Origin: Burkholderiaceae bacterium
GTDB lineage: Bacteria > Pseudomonadota > Gammaproteobacteria > Burkholderiales > Burkholderiaceae_E
Direction: 5' to 3'
Length of the DNA stretch: 64,000 bases
Assembly (NCBI GenBank): GCA_016710525.1
Contig: JADJVQ010000042.1
Span: forward strand, 11,166 to 75,165
The position numbers were made by a program, and so were the translations under genes. The notes under the pieces are model-generated. The model was not told the DNA's origin. It ran no database searches and saw nothing but the letters and a program-made list of their open reading frames with translations. Of the stretch, positions 25,146-33,757 are shown in pieces (positions within the stretch are counted from its first letter, which is position 1; every line of letters begins with the position of its first letter).

Positions 25146-26090
25146 ATGACTCTCACCGAACTCAAGTACATCGTCGCGGTGGCGCGCGAGCGCCACTTCG
25201 GTCGCGCCGCCGAGGCCTGTTTCGTCAGCCAGCCCACGCTCTCGGTGGCCATCCGAAAACTCGAGGAAGAGCTGGGCATCCAGCTGTTCGAACGCAGTCA
25301 CGCTGAAGTCTCGGTCACGCCCATCGGCGAGCAGGTGGTCGAACAGGCGCAGCGCGTGCTCGAACAGACCAACATGCTGCGCGAGATCGCCCGCCTGGGC
25401 ACCGATCCGCTGTCGGGTCCGCTGCGGGTAGGCATCATCTACACCATCGGGCCCTACCTGCTGCCGCGGCTGATCCGGCGCACCATCGTCGATGCGCCGC
25501 AGATGCCGCTGATCCTGCAGGAAAACTTCACCGTCAAGCTGCTCGAGCATCTGCGCCAGGGGGACATCGACGTGGCCATCCTGGCCGAGCCCTTTCCGGT
25601 GCAAGGCCTGATGACCCAGGCGGTGTACGACGAACCGTTCGTGGTGGCTGTGCCGCGCCAGCATGCGTGGCGCGCGCGGACGGCCATCTCGTCGCGCGAA
25701 CTGAAGTCCGAGACCATGCTGCTGCTGGGCACCGGTCATTGTTTTCGGGACCATGTGCTCGAGGTCTGTCCCGAGCTGTCGCGTTATTCGCAGGCCAGCG
25801 CGGGCATCCAGAAGACGTTCGAAGGGTCTTCGCTCGAAACCATCCGCCACATGGTGGCCTCGGGCATCGGCATCACCGTGCTGCCCGCCATGGCGCGCAC
25901 CGAGGCCGGCGACGACTCGCTGCTGCACTACGTGCCCTTCGAGGCGCCGGCTCCGCTGCGACGGGTGTCGCTGGCCTGGCGCAAGAGCTTTCCGCGGCTG
26001 GAGGCGGTGGCGGCGCTGCGCGACGCGGTGTTGAATGCCGACCTTCCGGACGTGGCCAAGCTCCCCCATGAGGCGCCGGTGGCACACTGA
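25146..26090 (+). CDS. oxyR: Hydrogen-peroxide-sensing LysR regulator OxyR
   Basis: A 314-residue LysR protein that senses peroxide through a disulfide switch. The helix-turn-helix is at residues 18-37 (HFGRAAEACFVSQPTLSVAI). The redox pair sits in GTGHCFRDHVLEVC with Cys at exactly 199 and 208, the E. coli OxyR numbers and spacing. ATG 25146 is the standard start. It lies about 2.9 kb after recG; recG and oxyR are often neighbours in Burkholderiales, here separated by an insertion of asparaginase, dgoK and the HExxH gene. It probably controls peroxide defence genes elsewhere. Confidence 0.93.
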   Translation: MTLTELKYIVAVARERHFGRAAEACFVSQPTLSVAIRKLEEELGIQLFERSHAEVSVTPIGEQVVEQAQRVLEQTNMLREIARLGTDPLSGPLRVGIIYTIGPYLLPRLIRRTIVDAPQMPLILQENFTVKLLEHLRQGDIDVAILAEPFPVQGLMTQAVYDEPFVVAVPRQHAWRARTAISSRELKSETMLLLGTGHCFRDHVLEVCPELSRYSQASAGIQKTFEGSSLETIRHMVASGIGITVLPAMARTEAGDDSLLHYVPFEAPAPLRRVSLAWRKSFPRLEAVAALRDAVLNADLPDVAKLPHEAPVAH

Positions 26091-26189
26091 TTGCAAGCGA
26101 CTCCTTGACCGCCCGGCGGCCGCGGCGGCTGGCCCACCCCCTATCGAACGAACCCGCGGGCGCTTGGGCGCCCCCCTGGAGAACCCCGG

Positions 26190-27101
26190 ATGAGCCGTCC
26201 TGACTACCCCACCATCGATCAGACCATCGGCCGTACGCCGCTGGTGCGACTGCAGCGCCTGCCCGGGGAGGGCCATGCCAGTCGAGGCAACGTCATCCTG
26301 GGCAAGCTGGAGGGCAACAACCCGGCTGGCTCGGTCAAGGACCGGCCGGCGCTGGCGATGATCGCGCGCGCCGAGGCCCGCGGCGACATCAGGCCGGGCG
26401 ACACGCTGATCGAGGCCACCTCGGGCAACACCGGCATCGCGCTGGCGATGGCGGCGGCGATCAAGGGCTACCGGATGGTGCTGATCATGCCGGACAACCT
26501 GTCGCTGGAGCGGCGCCAGGCGATGACGGCCTACGGAGCCGAACTGGTGCTGGTCACCAGGGAGCAGGGCATGGAAGGGGCGCGCGACCTGGCCGACCGG
26601 ATGCAGGCGCAGGGGCAGGGCCGGGTGCTCGACCAGTTCTCCAACGACGACAACTGGGCGGCCCATTACGAGACCACCGGGCCCGAGCTGTGGGAGGACA
26701 CGCGCGGCCAGATCACCCACTTCATCTCGGCGATGGGCACCACCGGCACCATCACCGGCGTGTCGCGCTACCTGAAGGAGCACAATCCGGCGGTGCGCAT
26801 CATCGGTGCGCAGCCCGAGGAAGGCTCGTCGATTCCGGGCATCCGCAAGTGGGCCGATGCCTACCTGCCGCGCATCTACCAGCACGCCATGGTCGATGAG
26901 GTCGCCTATGTGTCGCAGGCCGATGCCGAATCGATGGCGCGCCGGCTGGCGGCCGAAGAAGGCATCTTCTGCGGCATCTCGGCGGCCGGTGCCTGTTGCA
27001 TCGCGCTGCGCCTGGCGCAGACCGTGCGCGATGCGACCATCGTGTTCGTGGTCTGCGATCGCGGCGACCGCTACCTGTCGACCGGGGTGTTCCCGGCGTG
27101 A
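26190..27101 (+). CDS. cysM: Cysteine synthase B
   Basis: A 303-residue PLP enzyme making cysteine from O-acetylserine and sulfide or thiosulfate. The PLP lysine is in NNPAGSVKDRP (K50), the substrate loop is TSGNTGIALA, and the phosphate-binding loop is MGTTGTITG. The C-terminal CDRGDRYLSTG is characteristic of CysM rather than CysK. An apparent CTGGAG site precedes ATG 26190. Its stop overlaps the start of the transporter gene that follows (GTGA). Confidence 0.93.
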   Translation: MSRPDYPTIDQTIGRTPLVRLQRLPGEGHASRGNVILGKLEGNNPAGSVKDRPALAMIARAEARGDIRPGDTLIEATSGNTGIALAMAAAIKGYRMVLIMPDNLSLERRQAMTAYGAELVLVTREQGMEGARDLADRMQAQGQGRVLDQFSNDDNWAAHYETTGPELWEDTRGQITHFISAMGTTGTITGVSRYLKEHNPAVRIIGAQPEEGSSIPGIRKWADAYLPRIYQHAMVDEVAYVSQADAESMARRLAAEEGIFCGISAAGACCIALRLAQTVRDATIVFVVCDRGDRYLSTGVFPA

Positions 27102-28003
27102 ACGCGCCCCCTGGGGCGCGGCCTCAGCATCCGGTCAAGGGCATCGCGCTGCTGCTGGCGGCGGTCACTTCGTTCGCGATCATGGAGGCCATCGTCAAGT
27201 GGCTGGCCCTGCGCAATCCGGTGCCGATGATCGTGTTCTCGCGCTACTTCTTCAACGCGCTGCTGATGCTGATCATCTACTGGCCGAGCATGGGCGCCTC
27301 GCTGGTCCAGTCGCGCCGCCCGGGCATGCAGTGGCTGCGCGGCGCGGTGCTGGGGATCTCGTCGATCCTGTTCTTCGCCGGGCTGTCTTTCCTGCCGCTG
27401 GCCGAGGCCGCTTCGATGACCGCGATCGCACCCATTCTCGTCACGGTGCTGGCGGTGCGGCTGCTGGGTGAACGCGCGCCGCGCGGTGCGGCCTGGGCGC
27501 TGGCCTGCAGCTTCACCGGCGTGCTGCTGATCGTGCGCCCGGGCGGCGCGGTGTTCAGCTGGGCCGCGCTGCTGCCGCTGGGCAGCGCGCTGTGTTACAC
27601 GGTTTATCAGCTGCTCACGCGCAAGCTGTCGACCATCGACAGCGGCACGGTCACCCAGTTCATGGGTGCGCTGGTGGCCACGCTGCTGCTGGGCCTGATG
27701 GTGCCGTTCTACTGGCGGATGCCCGACCACGCGCTGGACATGGCGCTGATGGTGGCGATCGGCGCGATCGGCGGTTTCGGGCATCTGCTGCTGGTGCGGG
27801 CGTTTGCCGTCGCGCCGGCCTCGCTGCTGGCGCCCTTCACCTATTTCCATCTCGTGGTGGCGCTGCTGCTGGGTTTCGTGGTGTTCGGCAACATGCCGGA
27901 CACCATCGCGCTGACGGGCATGGGGCTGATCGTGTCCACGGGTGTCGTGATGGCGCTGCGCCAGCGCGCGCCCGGCCGGGCGGCTGCGGCGGCGCAGGAC
28001 TGA
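27098..28003 (+). CDS. DMT-superfamily (EamA) transporter, first copy
   Basis: A 301-residue inner-membrane protein with about ten hydrophobic segments and two EamA repeats (first about residues 10-140, second about 155-290). The start is GTG 27098, overlapping the cysM stop by 4 bases, so translation is coupled. Members export amino acids or other metabolites; coupling to cysM makes a cysteine-related exporter plausible, but this is inference. The neighbouring gene is a paralogue. Confidence 0.82.
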   Translation: MNAPPGARPQHPVKGIALLLAAVTSFAIMEAIVKWLALRNPVPMIVFSRYFFNALLMLIIYWPSMGASLVQSRRPGMQWLRGAVLGISSILFFAGLSFLPLAEAASMTAIAPILVTVLAVRLLGERAPRGAAWALACSFTGVLLIVRPGGAVFSWAALLPLGSALCYTVYQLLTRKLSTIDSGTVTQFMGALVATLLLGLMVPFYWRMPDHALDMALMVAIGAIGGFGHLLLVRAFAVAPASLLAPFTYFHLVVALLLGFVVFGNMPDTIALTGMGLIVSTGVVMALRQRAPGRAAAAAQD

Positions 28004-28887
28004 TGGGGCCGGTCTCGCCGAGCGCATTGCGCGGCATCGCCCTGATGGTCGGAGCCGGCGCGTCGTTCGCCGTGCTGGACAGCGTCGCCAAGACCCTGGC
28101 GGCGACCTATCCCTCGCCGATGGTCGCCTGGGCGCGCTACCTGTTCCACGTGGTGGTCATGGTGGCCGTGCTGGCGCCCAGCCATGGCCGCCGGCTGCTC
28201 CGGACCCGCCGTCCGGATCTGCAGGTGCTGCGCGGGCTTTGCCTGGGCACCTCGTCGCTGTGCTTCTTCGGCGCCATCGCGCACATGCCGCTGGCCGAGG
28301 CGACCTCCATCGTCGCGATCGCCCCGATCCTGATCGCCCTGGCCGCGGTGCGCTGGCTGGGCGAGAAGGCGCCCCCGGGCACCGGCGTGTCGCTGGTGCT
28401 GTCGTTCCTCGGCGTGCTGCTGATCGTGCGTCCGGGCACGGCCCTGTTCGGCTGGGCGGCCGTGCTGCCGCTGGCCACCGCGATGTTCGTGACAGGCTAC
28501 CAGCTGCTGACCCGACGGCTCAATGGCGAGGACGATGGCGTGGCGACACTGTTCATCGGGGCGGTGGTGGTGACGGTGGTGCTGAGCGCGATCATGCCGT
28601 GGTACTGGGTCACGCCGCATTCGTGGTTCGACATGGCGCTGTTCGTGGCGACCGGCGCGATCGGCGCCGGCGGCCACTGGCTGCTGGTGCGCGCCTACGC
28701 GCACGCGTCGGCCGCGGCGCTGGCGCCCTACGGGTATGCGCACGCGGTGATGTCGCTGCCGATGGGCTACCTGGTGTTCGGCAATTTTCCGGACCGCATC
28801 GCGCTGGCCGGCATGGCGATCATCGTGGCCACCGGGGTGTGGATGGCCACGCGCCGCACAGGCAAGGTCGGGCCGACCGACGACTGA
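28003..28887 (+). CDS. DMT-superfamily (EamA) transporter, second copy
   Basis: A 294-residue paralogue of the upstream transporter, again with about ten hydrophobic segments. ATG 28003 shares a base with the TGA of the first copy (TGATG). Matching motifs in both are PLAEA(A/T)S(M/I), IAPIL, GVLLIVRPG and YQLLTR, which shows tandem duplication. They may work as separate exporters or as a paired system. Confidence 0.85.
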   Translation: MGPVSPSALRGIALMVGAGASFAVLDSVAKTLAATYPSPMVAWARYLFHVVVMVAVLAPSHGRRLLRTRRPDLQVLRGLCLGTSSLCFFGAIAHMPLAEATSIVAIAPILIALAAVRWLGEKAPPGTGVSLVLSFLGVLLIVRPGTALFGWAAVLPLATAMFVTGYQLLTRRLNGEDDGVATLFIGAVVVTVVLSAIMPWYWVTPHSWFDMALFVATGAIGAGGHWLLVRAYAHASAAALAPYGYAHAVMSLPMGYLVFGNFPDRIALAGMAIIVATGVWMATRRTGKVGPTDD

Positions 28888-28907
28888 GGGCGGCTCGCGG
28901 CTGCCGA

Positions 28908-29750
28908 TCAGTCGAGCAGATCGGGCTGTTCCTTGACGATGCGCGCGAACAGCGGCTGGAACTGGAACCAGCCGGCGTTGGGCGTGCCGATCAGCTCGAA
29001 GGCCTGACGGGCCGACTCCGCACGGATCAGCCTGGGTGCGGCGCCGGTGCGCGCGCTGGCCGCTTCGGCGCTCAGCTGCACCTGGCAGGAACGCTCCATC
29101 GTGATGTACCACCAGGCCGCCTCGTCGACGGTCTGCCCGACCGTGAGCAGGCCGTGGTTCTGCAGGATGACCGCCTTGCACCGGCCCAGCGACCGGGCCA
29201 CCCGCGCGCCTTCCTCGAGGTCGACCACCACGCCGCCGAAGTCGTCGTACAGCGCGTGATCGTTGTAGAACGCGCAGACGTCCTGGGTGATCGGGTCGAG
29301 CAGGCGGCCCAGCGTGGACCAGGTGCGGCCCCAGGTGGAGTGCGAGTGCGCCGCGGCGTGCGCATCGGGCCGTGCCTGATGGACGTTCGAGTGGATCGCG
29401 AACGCGGCCCGGTTCACCGGGTGGCGGCCCTCGACGACCTCGCCGTGATGGTCGCAACGGATCAGGTTGGAGACGCAGACCTGGCTGAAATGCACGCCGA
29501 ACGGGTTGACCCAGAAGGTATCGGGGAACTCCGGATCGCGCGCGGTGATATGGCCGGCTACGCCCTCGTCGAAACCGAACTTCGAGAACAGCCGGAACGC
29601 GGCGGCCAGACGCTGCTTGCGGTGCAGGCGCTCTTCGCGGGCGCTGGCGAACACCGGCGGGGTCATCATGTTCCTGGTGTCGGGCGCGGCCTTCGCGTAG
29701 TCGAGTGCGGCTTGCGCGTGATCCAGGGCGGCGCGGTCAGGTGAATTCAT
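28908..29750 (-). CDS. Class II aldolase/adducin-family protein
   Basis: A 280-residue protein of the family that includes fuculose-phosphate aldolase and related zinc lyases. Zinc-ligand His fit HSHSTWGRTW and the later QNHGLLTVG. The N-terminal 30 residues hold a short internal repeat (AALDHAQAALDYAKAAPD) not typical for the domain. Many proteobacterial relatives lack a proven reaction. It is divergent from the flavin monooxygenase, with 174 bases between the two starts. Confidence 0.82.
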   Translation of the reverse strand: MNSPDRAALDHAQAALDYAKAAPDTRNMMTPPVFASAREERLHRKQRLAAAFRLFSKFGFDEGVAGHITARDPEFPDTFWVNPFGVHFSQVCVSNLIRCDHHGEVVEGRHPVNRAAFAIHSNVHQARPDAHAAAHSHSTWGRTWSTLGRLLDPITQDVCAFYNDHALYDDFGGVVVDLEEGARVARSLGRCKAVILQNHGLLTVGQTVDEAAWWYITMERSCQVQLSAEAASARTGAAPRLIRAESARQAFELIGTPNAGWFQFQPLFARIVKEQPDLLD

Positions 29751-29924
29751 GGGGGACTTCCGTGCGGGTCGAAAAGCGGCAGGATGCGCTCCGATCGCAT
29801 GGCCGGCAAGCGAGGTGCCCGCTGCCGGCGCAGAACCCGGAATCTCATGGACGAGCCATCGGGCGAATCTTGATATCGTCGGCGCACCGAATCGACCCGC
29901 AGTGTGCGGGACTGGAGAGCACCG

Positions 29925-31721
29925 ATGACATCACCTGGCGCAACCGGCCAGGCCACCGAGTGGCTGGCCGGCCTCGATCGTGCGCTGGCGGGCTCCGACA
30001 TCGCCGCGGCACTGGCGCTGTTCGGCGACGAATGTTACTGGCGCGACCTCGTCGCATTCACCTGGAACGTCAAGACGCTCGAGGGCCGCGACGAGATCGC
30101 GGCAATGCTGCGCGCGGTACTGCTGTCGGTGTGTCCCGCCGGCTGGCGGCTGGACGGCGAAGCCGTCGAGCACGACGGGGTCGTCGAAGCCTGGCTGCAG
30201 TTCGAGACCGCTGCCGGTCGCGGCTGCGGGCATCTGCGGCTGAAGAACGGGCGCTGCTGGACACTGCTCACGACGCTTCGCGAGCTCAAGGGTCATGAAG
30301 AACAGGCCGGCGAGACACGCCCGAAAGGTGTCGAGCACGGCGTGCATCCGGGACGGCGCAGCTGGCAGGAGGAGCGCAGCGCGCGGCAGGCCGCGCTGGG
30401 CAGCACCGAGCAGCCCTACTGCCTGATCGTGGGCGGCGGGCAGGGCGGCATCGCGCTGGCGGCCCGCCTGAAGCGTCTGGACGTGCCGGCGCTGGTCGTC
30501 GAGCGGCATCCGCGTGCCGGCGACTCCTGGCGCGCACGCTACAAGTCGCTGTGCCTGCACGATCCGGTCTGGTACGACCATCTTCCCTACCTGCCGTTCC
30601 CGGATCACTGGCCGGTGTTCACGCCCAAGGACAAGATGGGCGACTGGCTCGAGAGCTACACCCGCATCATGGAGCTCGACTACTGGGGCGGCACCGAGTG
30701 CCGCAGTGCCCGCTACGACGACGGAGCCGGCGAATGGGTGGTCGAGGTGCTGCGCGAAGGCCGCCCGGTCACGCTGCGTCCGCGCCAGCTGGTGCTGGCC
30801 ACCGGCATGTCGGGCATGCCCGAGGTGCCGGCGTTCGCGGGGGCCGAGCGCTTCAGGGGCGAGCAGATGCACAGCAGCGCCTATCGCAGCGGCGAGGCTT
30901 ACCGGGGCAAGCAGTGCGTGGTGGTGGGCTCGAACAACTCGGCCCACGACATCTGCGCCGACCTCTTCGAGAACGGCGCGACCGTGACGATGCTGCAGCG
31001 TTCGTCGACGCTGGTGGCGCGCTCCGAAACCCTGATGACGGTGGGCTGGGGCAAGCTGTTTTCTGAGTCGGCGCTGCGCGCGGGCATCACCACCGAGCGG
31101 GCCGATCTGACGCTGGCCTCGTTGCCCTTCAAAGTGATGGCGCAGCTGCAAAAGCTGGTCTACGAGCAGGTGGCGCGAATGGACGCCCCGTTCTACGAGG
31201 GCTTGCGCAAGGCCGGCTTCCTGCTGGACTTCGGCGAGGACGGCACCGGGCTGTCGCTGAAATACATGCGCCGGGGATCGGGTTATTACATCGACGTCGG
31301 CGCCTCGGCGCTGATCGCCGACGGCAGCATCCGATTGCGCAGCCCGGTGACGGTCGCCTCGATCGGCGAACGTTCGGTCACGCTCGACGACGGCAGCGAG
31401 CTGCCGGCCGACCTGATCGTCTATGCCACCGGATACGGATCGATGAGCGGCTGGGCCGCCCGGCTCATCTCGCCGCAAGTTGCCGAGCAGGTCGGGCTGT
31501 GCTGGGGCCTGGGCTCCGGCACCGCCAAGGACCCCGGTCCCTGGGAGGGCGAACTGCGCAACATGTGGAAGCCCACTGCTCACCCGGGGCTGTGGTTCCA
31601 TGGCGGCAACCTGCAGCAGTCGCGCAGTTTTTCGCTGTATCTGGCGCTGCAGATCAAGGCGCGCCAGGCGGGACTGGCGACGCCGGTCTACGGATTGGGA
31701 CCGGTTCACCACGCGGGGTGA
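29925..31721 (+). CDS. Flavin-containing monooxygenase with N-terminal NTF2/SnoaL-like domain
   Basis: A 598-residue fusion. Residues about 8-125 form an NTF2/SnoaL-like domain (WLAGLDRALAGSD, CYWRDLVAFTW, GRDEIAAML). From about 165 a group B flavin monooxygenase follows: FAD motif VGGGQGG at 169-175, the FMO fingerprint FRGEQMHSSAY at 310-320, and the NADPH motif VVGSNNSAHD at 332-341. Such enzymes oxygenate nitrogen, sulfur or ketones. The same fusion is seen in some fungal and actinobacterial monooxygenases. ATG 29925 follows a GGAG site. It is divergent from the class II aldolase gene. Confidence 0.85.
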   Translation: MTSPGATGQATEWLAGLDRALAGSDIAAALALFGDECYWRDLVAFTWNVKTLEGRDEIAAMLRAVLLSVCPAGWRLDGEAVEHDGVVEAWLQFETAAGRGCGHLRLKNGRCWTLLTTLRELKGHEEQAGETRPKGVEHGVHPGRRSWQEERSARQAALGSTEQPYCLIVGGGQGGIALAARLKRLDVPALVVERHPRAGDSWRARYKSLCLHDPVWYDHLPYLPFPDHWPVFTPKDKMGDWLESYTRIMELDYWGGTECRSARYDDGAGEWVVEVLREGRPVTLRPRQLVLATGMSGMPEVPAFAGAERFRGEQMHSSAYRSGEAYRGKQCVVVGSNNSAHDICADLFENGATVTMLQRSSTLVARSETLMTVGWGKLFSESALRAGITTERADLTLASLPFKVMAQLQKLVYEQVARMDAPFYEGLRKAGFLLDFGEDGTGLSLKYMRRGSGYYIDVGASALIADGSIRLRSPVTVASIGERSVTLDDGSELPADLIVYATGYGSMSGWAARLISPQVAEQVGLCWGLGSGTAKDPGPWEGELRNMWKPTAHPGLWFHGGNLQQSRSFSLYLALQIKARQAGLATPVYGLGPVHHAG

Positions 31722-31769
31722 GGGCGTGTGGTGCGCGGTGCGCAGGTGGCACCCCGGGAATTCGCGCCC

Positions 31770-33182
31770 TTACTTCGCCCCCGCCCGCTGCCAGGACGTC
31801 AGCCGGATCGCCAGCGCGGTCGACAGGCCGTACACCACCATCGCCAGTGCAACCAGCGCGAAGTAGTGCCATGCCGGCGCGCCGCGCGAGGCGAGCCACG
31901 AACCCACCGTGGCGACCAGCGCCAGGCGCACGAACGAGGCCAGCACCGGGCCCAGCACCTTGCCCGAGCCCTGCGAGGCGAAATAGAGCGTCAGGCCCAG
32001 ACCGAACAGCGGGAACGCCGGCCCGGCGATGCGCAGATATTCGCGCGCCGGGGCGAGCACGCCGTCATTGGCGGTGAACAGACCCGCCCAGAGGTCGGGA
32101 GCCAGCGACACCGTCAGGCCGACCAGCCCCAGGTTGAAGGCCGAGACCAGGCCGGCTGTCCAGGCGACCTTGCGCGCGCGCGCCACCTGGCCGGCCCCGA
32201 TCGCCATGCCGACCATCGGCACCGCGGCCACACCGATGCCGAAGGCGATCGGGATGAGCAGGAACTCCAGGCGCTGGCCGATGCCGTATCCGGCCAGGGG
32301 CAGCACGCCCAGGCGCGCGATCAGGCCGGTGAAGATCAGCACCGACAGCACCGATGTGACCGGCGACAGGCAGGCCAGCGCACCGACCTTGAGAATGTCG
32401 GCGAACATCGGCCACTGCGGGCGCATCCCGCGCAGCACCAGCGTGAGACGGCTCTGGCCGCTCGCCAGGTACCAGTACAGGAATCCGACTGCTGCCCCGG
32501 TGGCGAGGATGTGCCCGAGCGCGACGCCGACCATGCCCAGCCGAGGAACCGGGCCCAGGCCCAGGCCGAGCGTGCCGCCCAGCACGATCTGAAGGGCGGA
32601 ACTGGCCAGGATGACGACCGAGGGCACCTGCATGTTGCCGGTGCCGCGCAAGATGGCGGCCAGGCAGTTCATCAGCCAGACCAGGATGGCGCCGCAGAAC
32701 AGCACGTTGGCGTAGCCGATGGCCTGGGACAGCACAGCGCCCCGGCCGCCCAGCAGCTCGTACAGCGTCGGGCCGAAGAACAGGATCAGGCCGGTGTAGA
32801 CCGTGCCGACGCCGGCGCCGATGATGGCGGCGTGCTGCGCCAGCGTGGTGGCGCGAGCGACATCGGAGGCACCCAGCGCCCGGCTGATGGCCGACGACAC
32901 GCCACCGCCCATGGCTCCGCCCGACATCATGCCGGTGAGCATGGCGAACGGAAAAACAAGGGCCATCGCGGCCAGCGGCTCGATCCCCAGCAGCCCGATA
33001 TAGTAGGTTTCGGCAATGCCGACCAGCACAGCCATCGTCATCGACAGCACGTTCGGTACCGCCAGGCGCAGCAGCGTGGGCAGGATCGGGCCGGTCACCA
33101 GCCGGTTGGGCGGGGCAGCCCCGGCGGGCGGCGCCTTGGCGGGTGCCCCGGGGGCAGCGGGCGCGAGGGTGGCTGGGGGCAT
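31770..33182 (-). CDS. MATE-family efflux transporter
   Basis: A 470-residue inner-membrane antiporter with about twelve hydrophobic segments in two MATE repeats (PILPTLLRLAVPNVLSM opening; second half from about residue 255). The start ATG 33182 has an AAAGGT site 8 bases upstream; TTG 33209 and ATG 33203 in frame are alternatives. The N-terminal 35 residues are Pro/Ala-rich. It should export drugs or metabolites with Na+ or H+ exchange. The divergent MarR gene beside it is its probable repressor. Confidence 0.9.
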   Translation of the reverse strand: MPPATLAPAAPGAPAKAPPAGAAPPNRLVTGPILPTLLRLAVPNVLSMTMAVLVGIAETYYIGLLGIEPLAAMALVFPFAMLTGMMSGGAMGGGVSSAISRALGASDVARATTLAQHAAIIGAGVGTVYTGLILFFGPTLYELLGGRGAVLSQAIGYANVLFCGAILVWLMNCLAAILRGTGNMQVPSVVILASSALQIVLGGTLGLGLGPVPRLGMVGVALGHILATGAAVGFLYWYLASGQSRLTLVLRGMRPQWPMFADILKVGALACLSPVTSVLSVLIFTGLIARLGVLPLAGYGIGQRLEFLLIPIAFGIGVAAVPMVGMAIGAGQVARARKVAWTAGLVSAFNLGLVGLTVSLAPDLWAGLFTANDGVLAPAREYLRIAGPAFPLFGLGLTLYFASQGSGKVLGPVLASFVRLALVATVGSWLASRGAPAWHYFALVALAMVVYGLSTALAIRLTSWQRAGAK

Positions 33183-33197
33183 GGTCTGACCTTTAGA

Positions 33198-33225
33198 TTG
33201 CATATGCAAGTATTGTAGCTACAAT
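33198..33225. promoter_or_regulatory. Divergent promoter/operator with two perfect palindromes
   Basis: TTGCATATGCAA (33198-33209) and ATTGTAGCTACAAT (33212-33225) are both perfect palindromes, two bases apart, between the MATE and MarR starts. They overlap a possible promoter for marR: TTGCAT as -35, TACAAT as -10, 16-base spacing. This is the expected layout for MarR autoregulation and control of the efflux gene. Confidence 0.65.
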
Positions 33226-33229
33226 CCTG

Positions 33230-33697
33230 ATGATGCGTGCAGACCCGACTCAGGCACCCGTTCGCGGGTGCACCAACTTCAAGCTTCGCCAGATGCTGCG
33301 CAGCGTGGCGCGACTGTATGACGCCGAAATCGGCAAGGCCGGGCTGAAGGCCACCCAGTATTCGCTGCTGGCCTATGTCGCGATGCTGGGCCCGATTCAG
33401 CCGGTGGAGCTGGCGCGCAACCTGGGCATGGATGCGTCGACGCTGTCACGCAACCTGCGCCCGCTGATCGACCATGGCTGGCTGGTGCAGGGCCCGGGCG
33501 CCGATGCGCGTTCGCGGCTGATCGAAATCACCGCAGAAGGCCAGGCCAAGCGGCTGGAGGCGCGCCGTCATTGGAAGCGCGCCCAGGCCGAACTCACCGA
33601 GAAGCTCGGCGAAGACCGGGTCCAGGCGCTGCATCTGCTGATCGATGAAGGCCTGGAACGGCTCGGTCCGCAGGACGCCCCGCGGGCCGAAGCGTAG
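33230..33697 (+). CDS. MarR-family regulator
   Basis: A 155-residue winged-helix regulator. The recognition region is VELARNLGMDASTLSRNLRPL and the wing carries DARSRLIEITAEG. A Cys-Thr-Asn (CTNFKLRQ) near residue 15 is conserved in a MarR subgroup and could sense oxidation. The ATGs at 33230 and 33233 lie only a few bases after the -10 element, so the message may be leaderless. It most likely represses the divergent MATE gene and itself. Confidence 0.88.
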   Translation: MMRADPTQAPVRGCTNFKLRQMLRSVARLYDAEIGKAGLKATQYSLLAYVAMLGPIQPVELARNLGMDASTLSRNLRPLIDHGWLVQGPGADARSRLIEITAEGQAKRLEARRHWKRAQAELTEKLGEDRVQALHLLIDEGLERLGPQDAPRAEA

Positions 33698-33700
33698 CCG

Positions 33701-33757
33701 GCCCGCTCAGGCCAGCGCGGCCTGCTCAGGTCAGCGCGGCCCGCTCAGGCCAGCGCG
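33701..33757. repeat. 19-base tandem repeat, three copies
   Basis: GCCCGCTCAGGCCAGCGCG at 33701, a near copy at 33720 (two substitutions) and an exact copy at 33739, with a degenerate fourth beginning at 33758. It follows the marR stop and runs into the 3' end of the CheW-type gene, whose stop at 33745 lies inside the third copy. The repeat therefore supplies the final codons of that protein. Confidence 0.85.
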
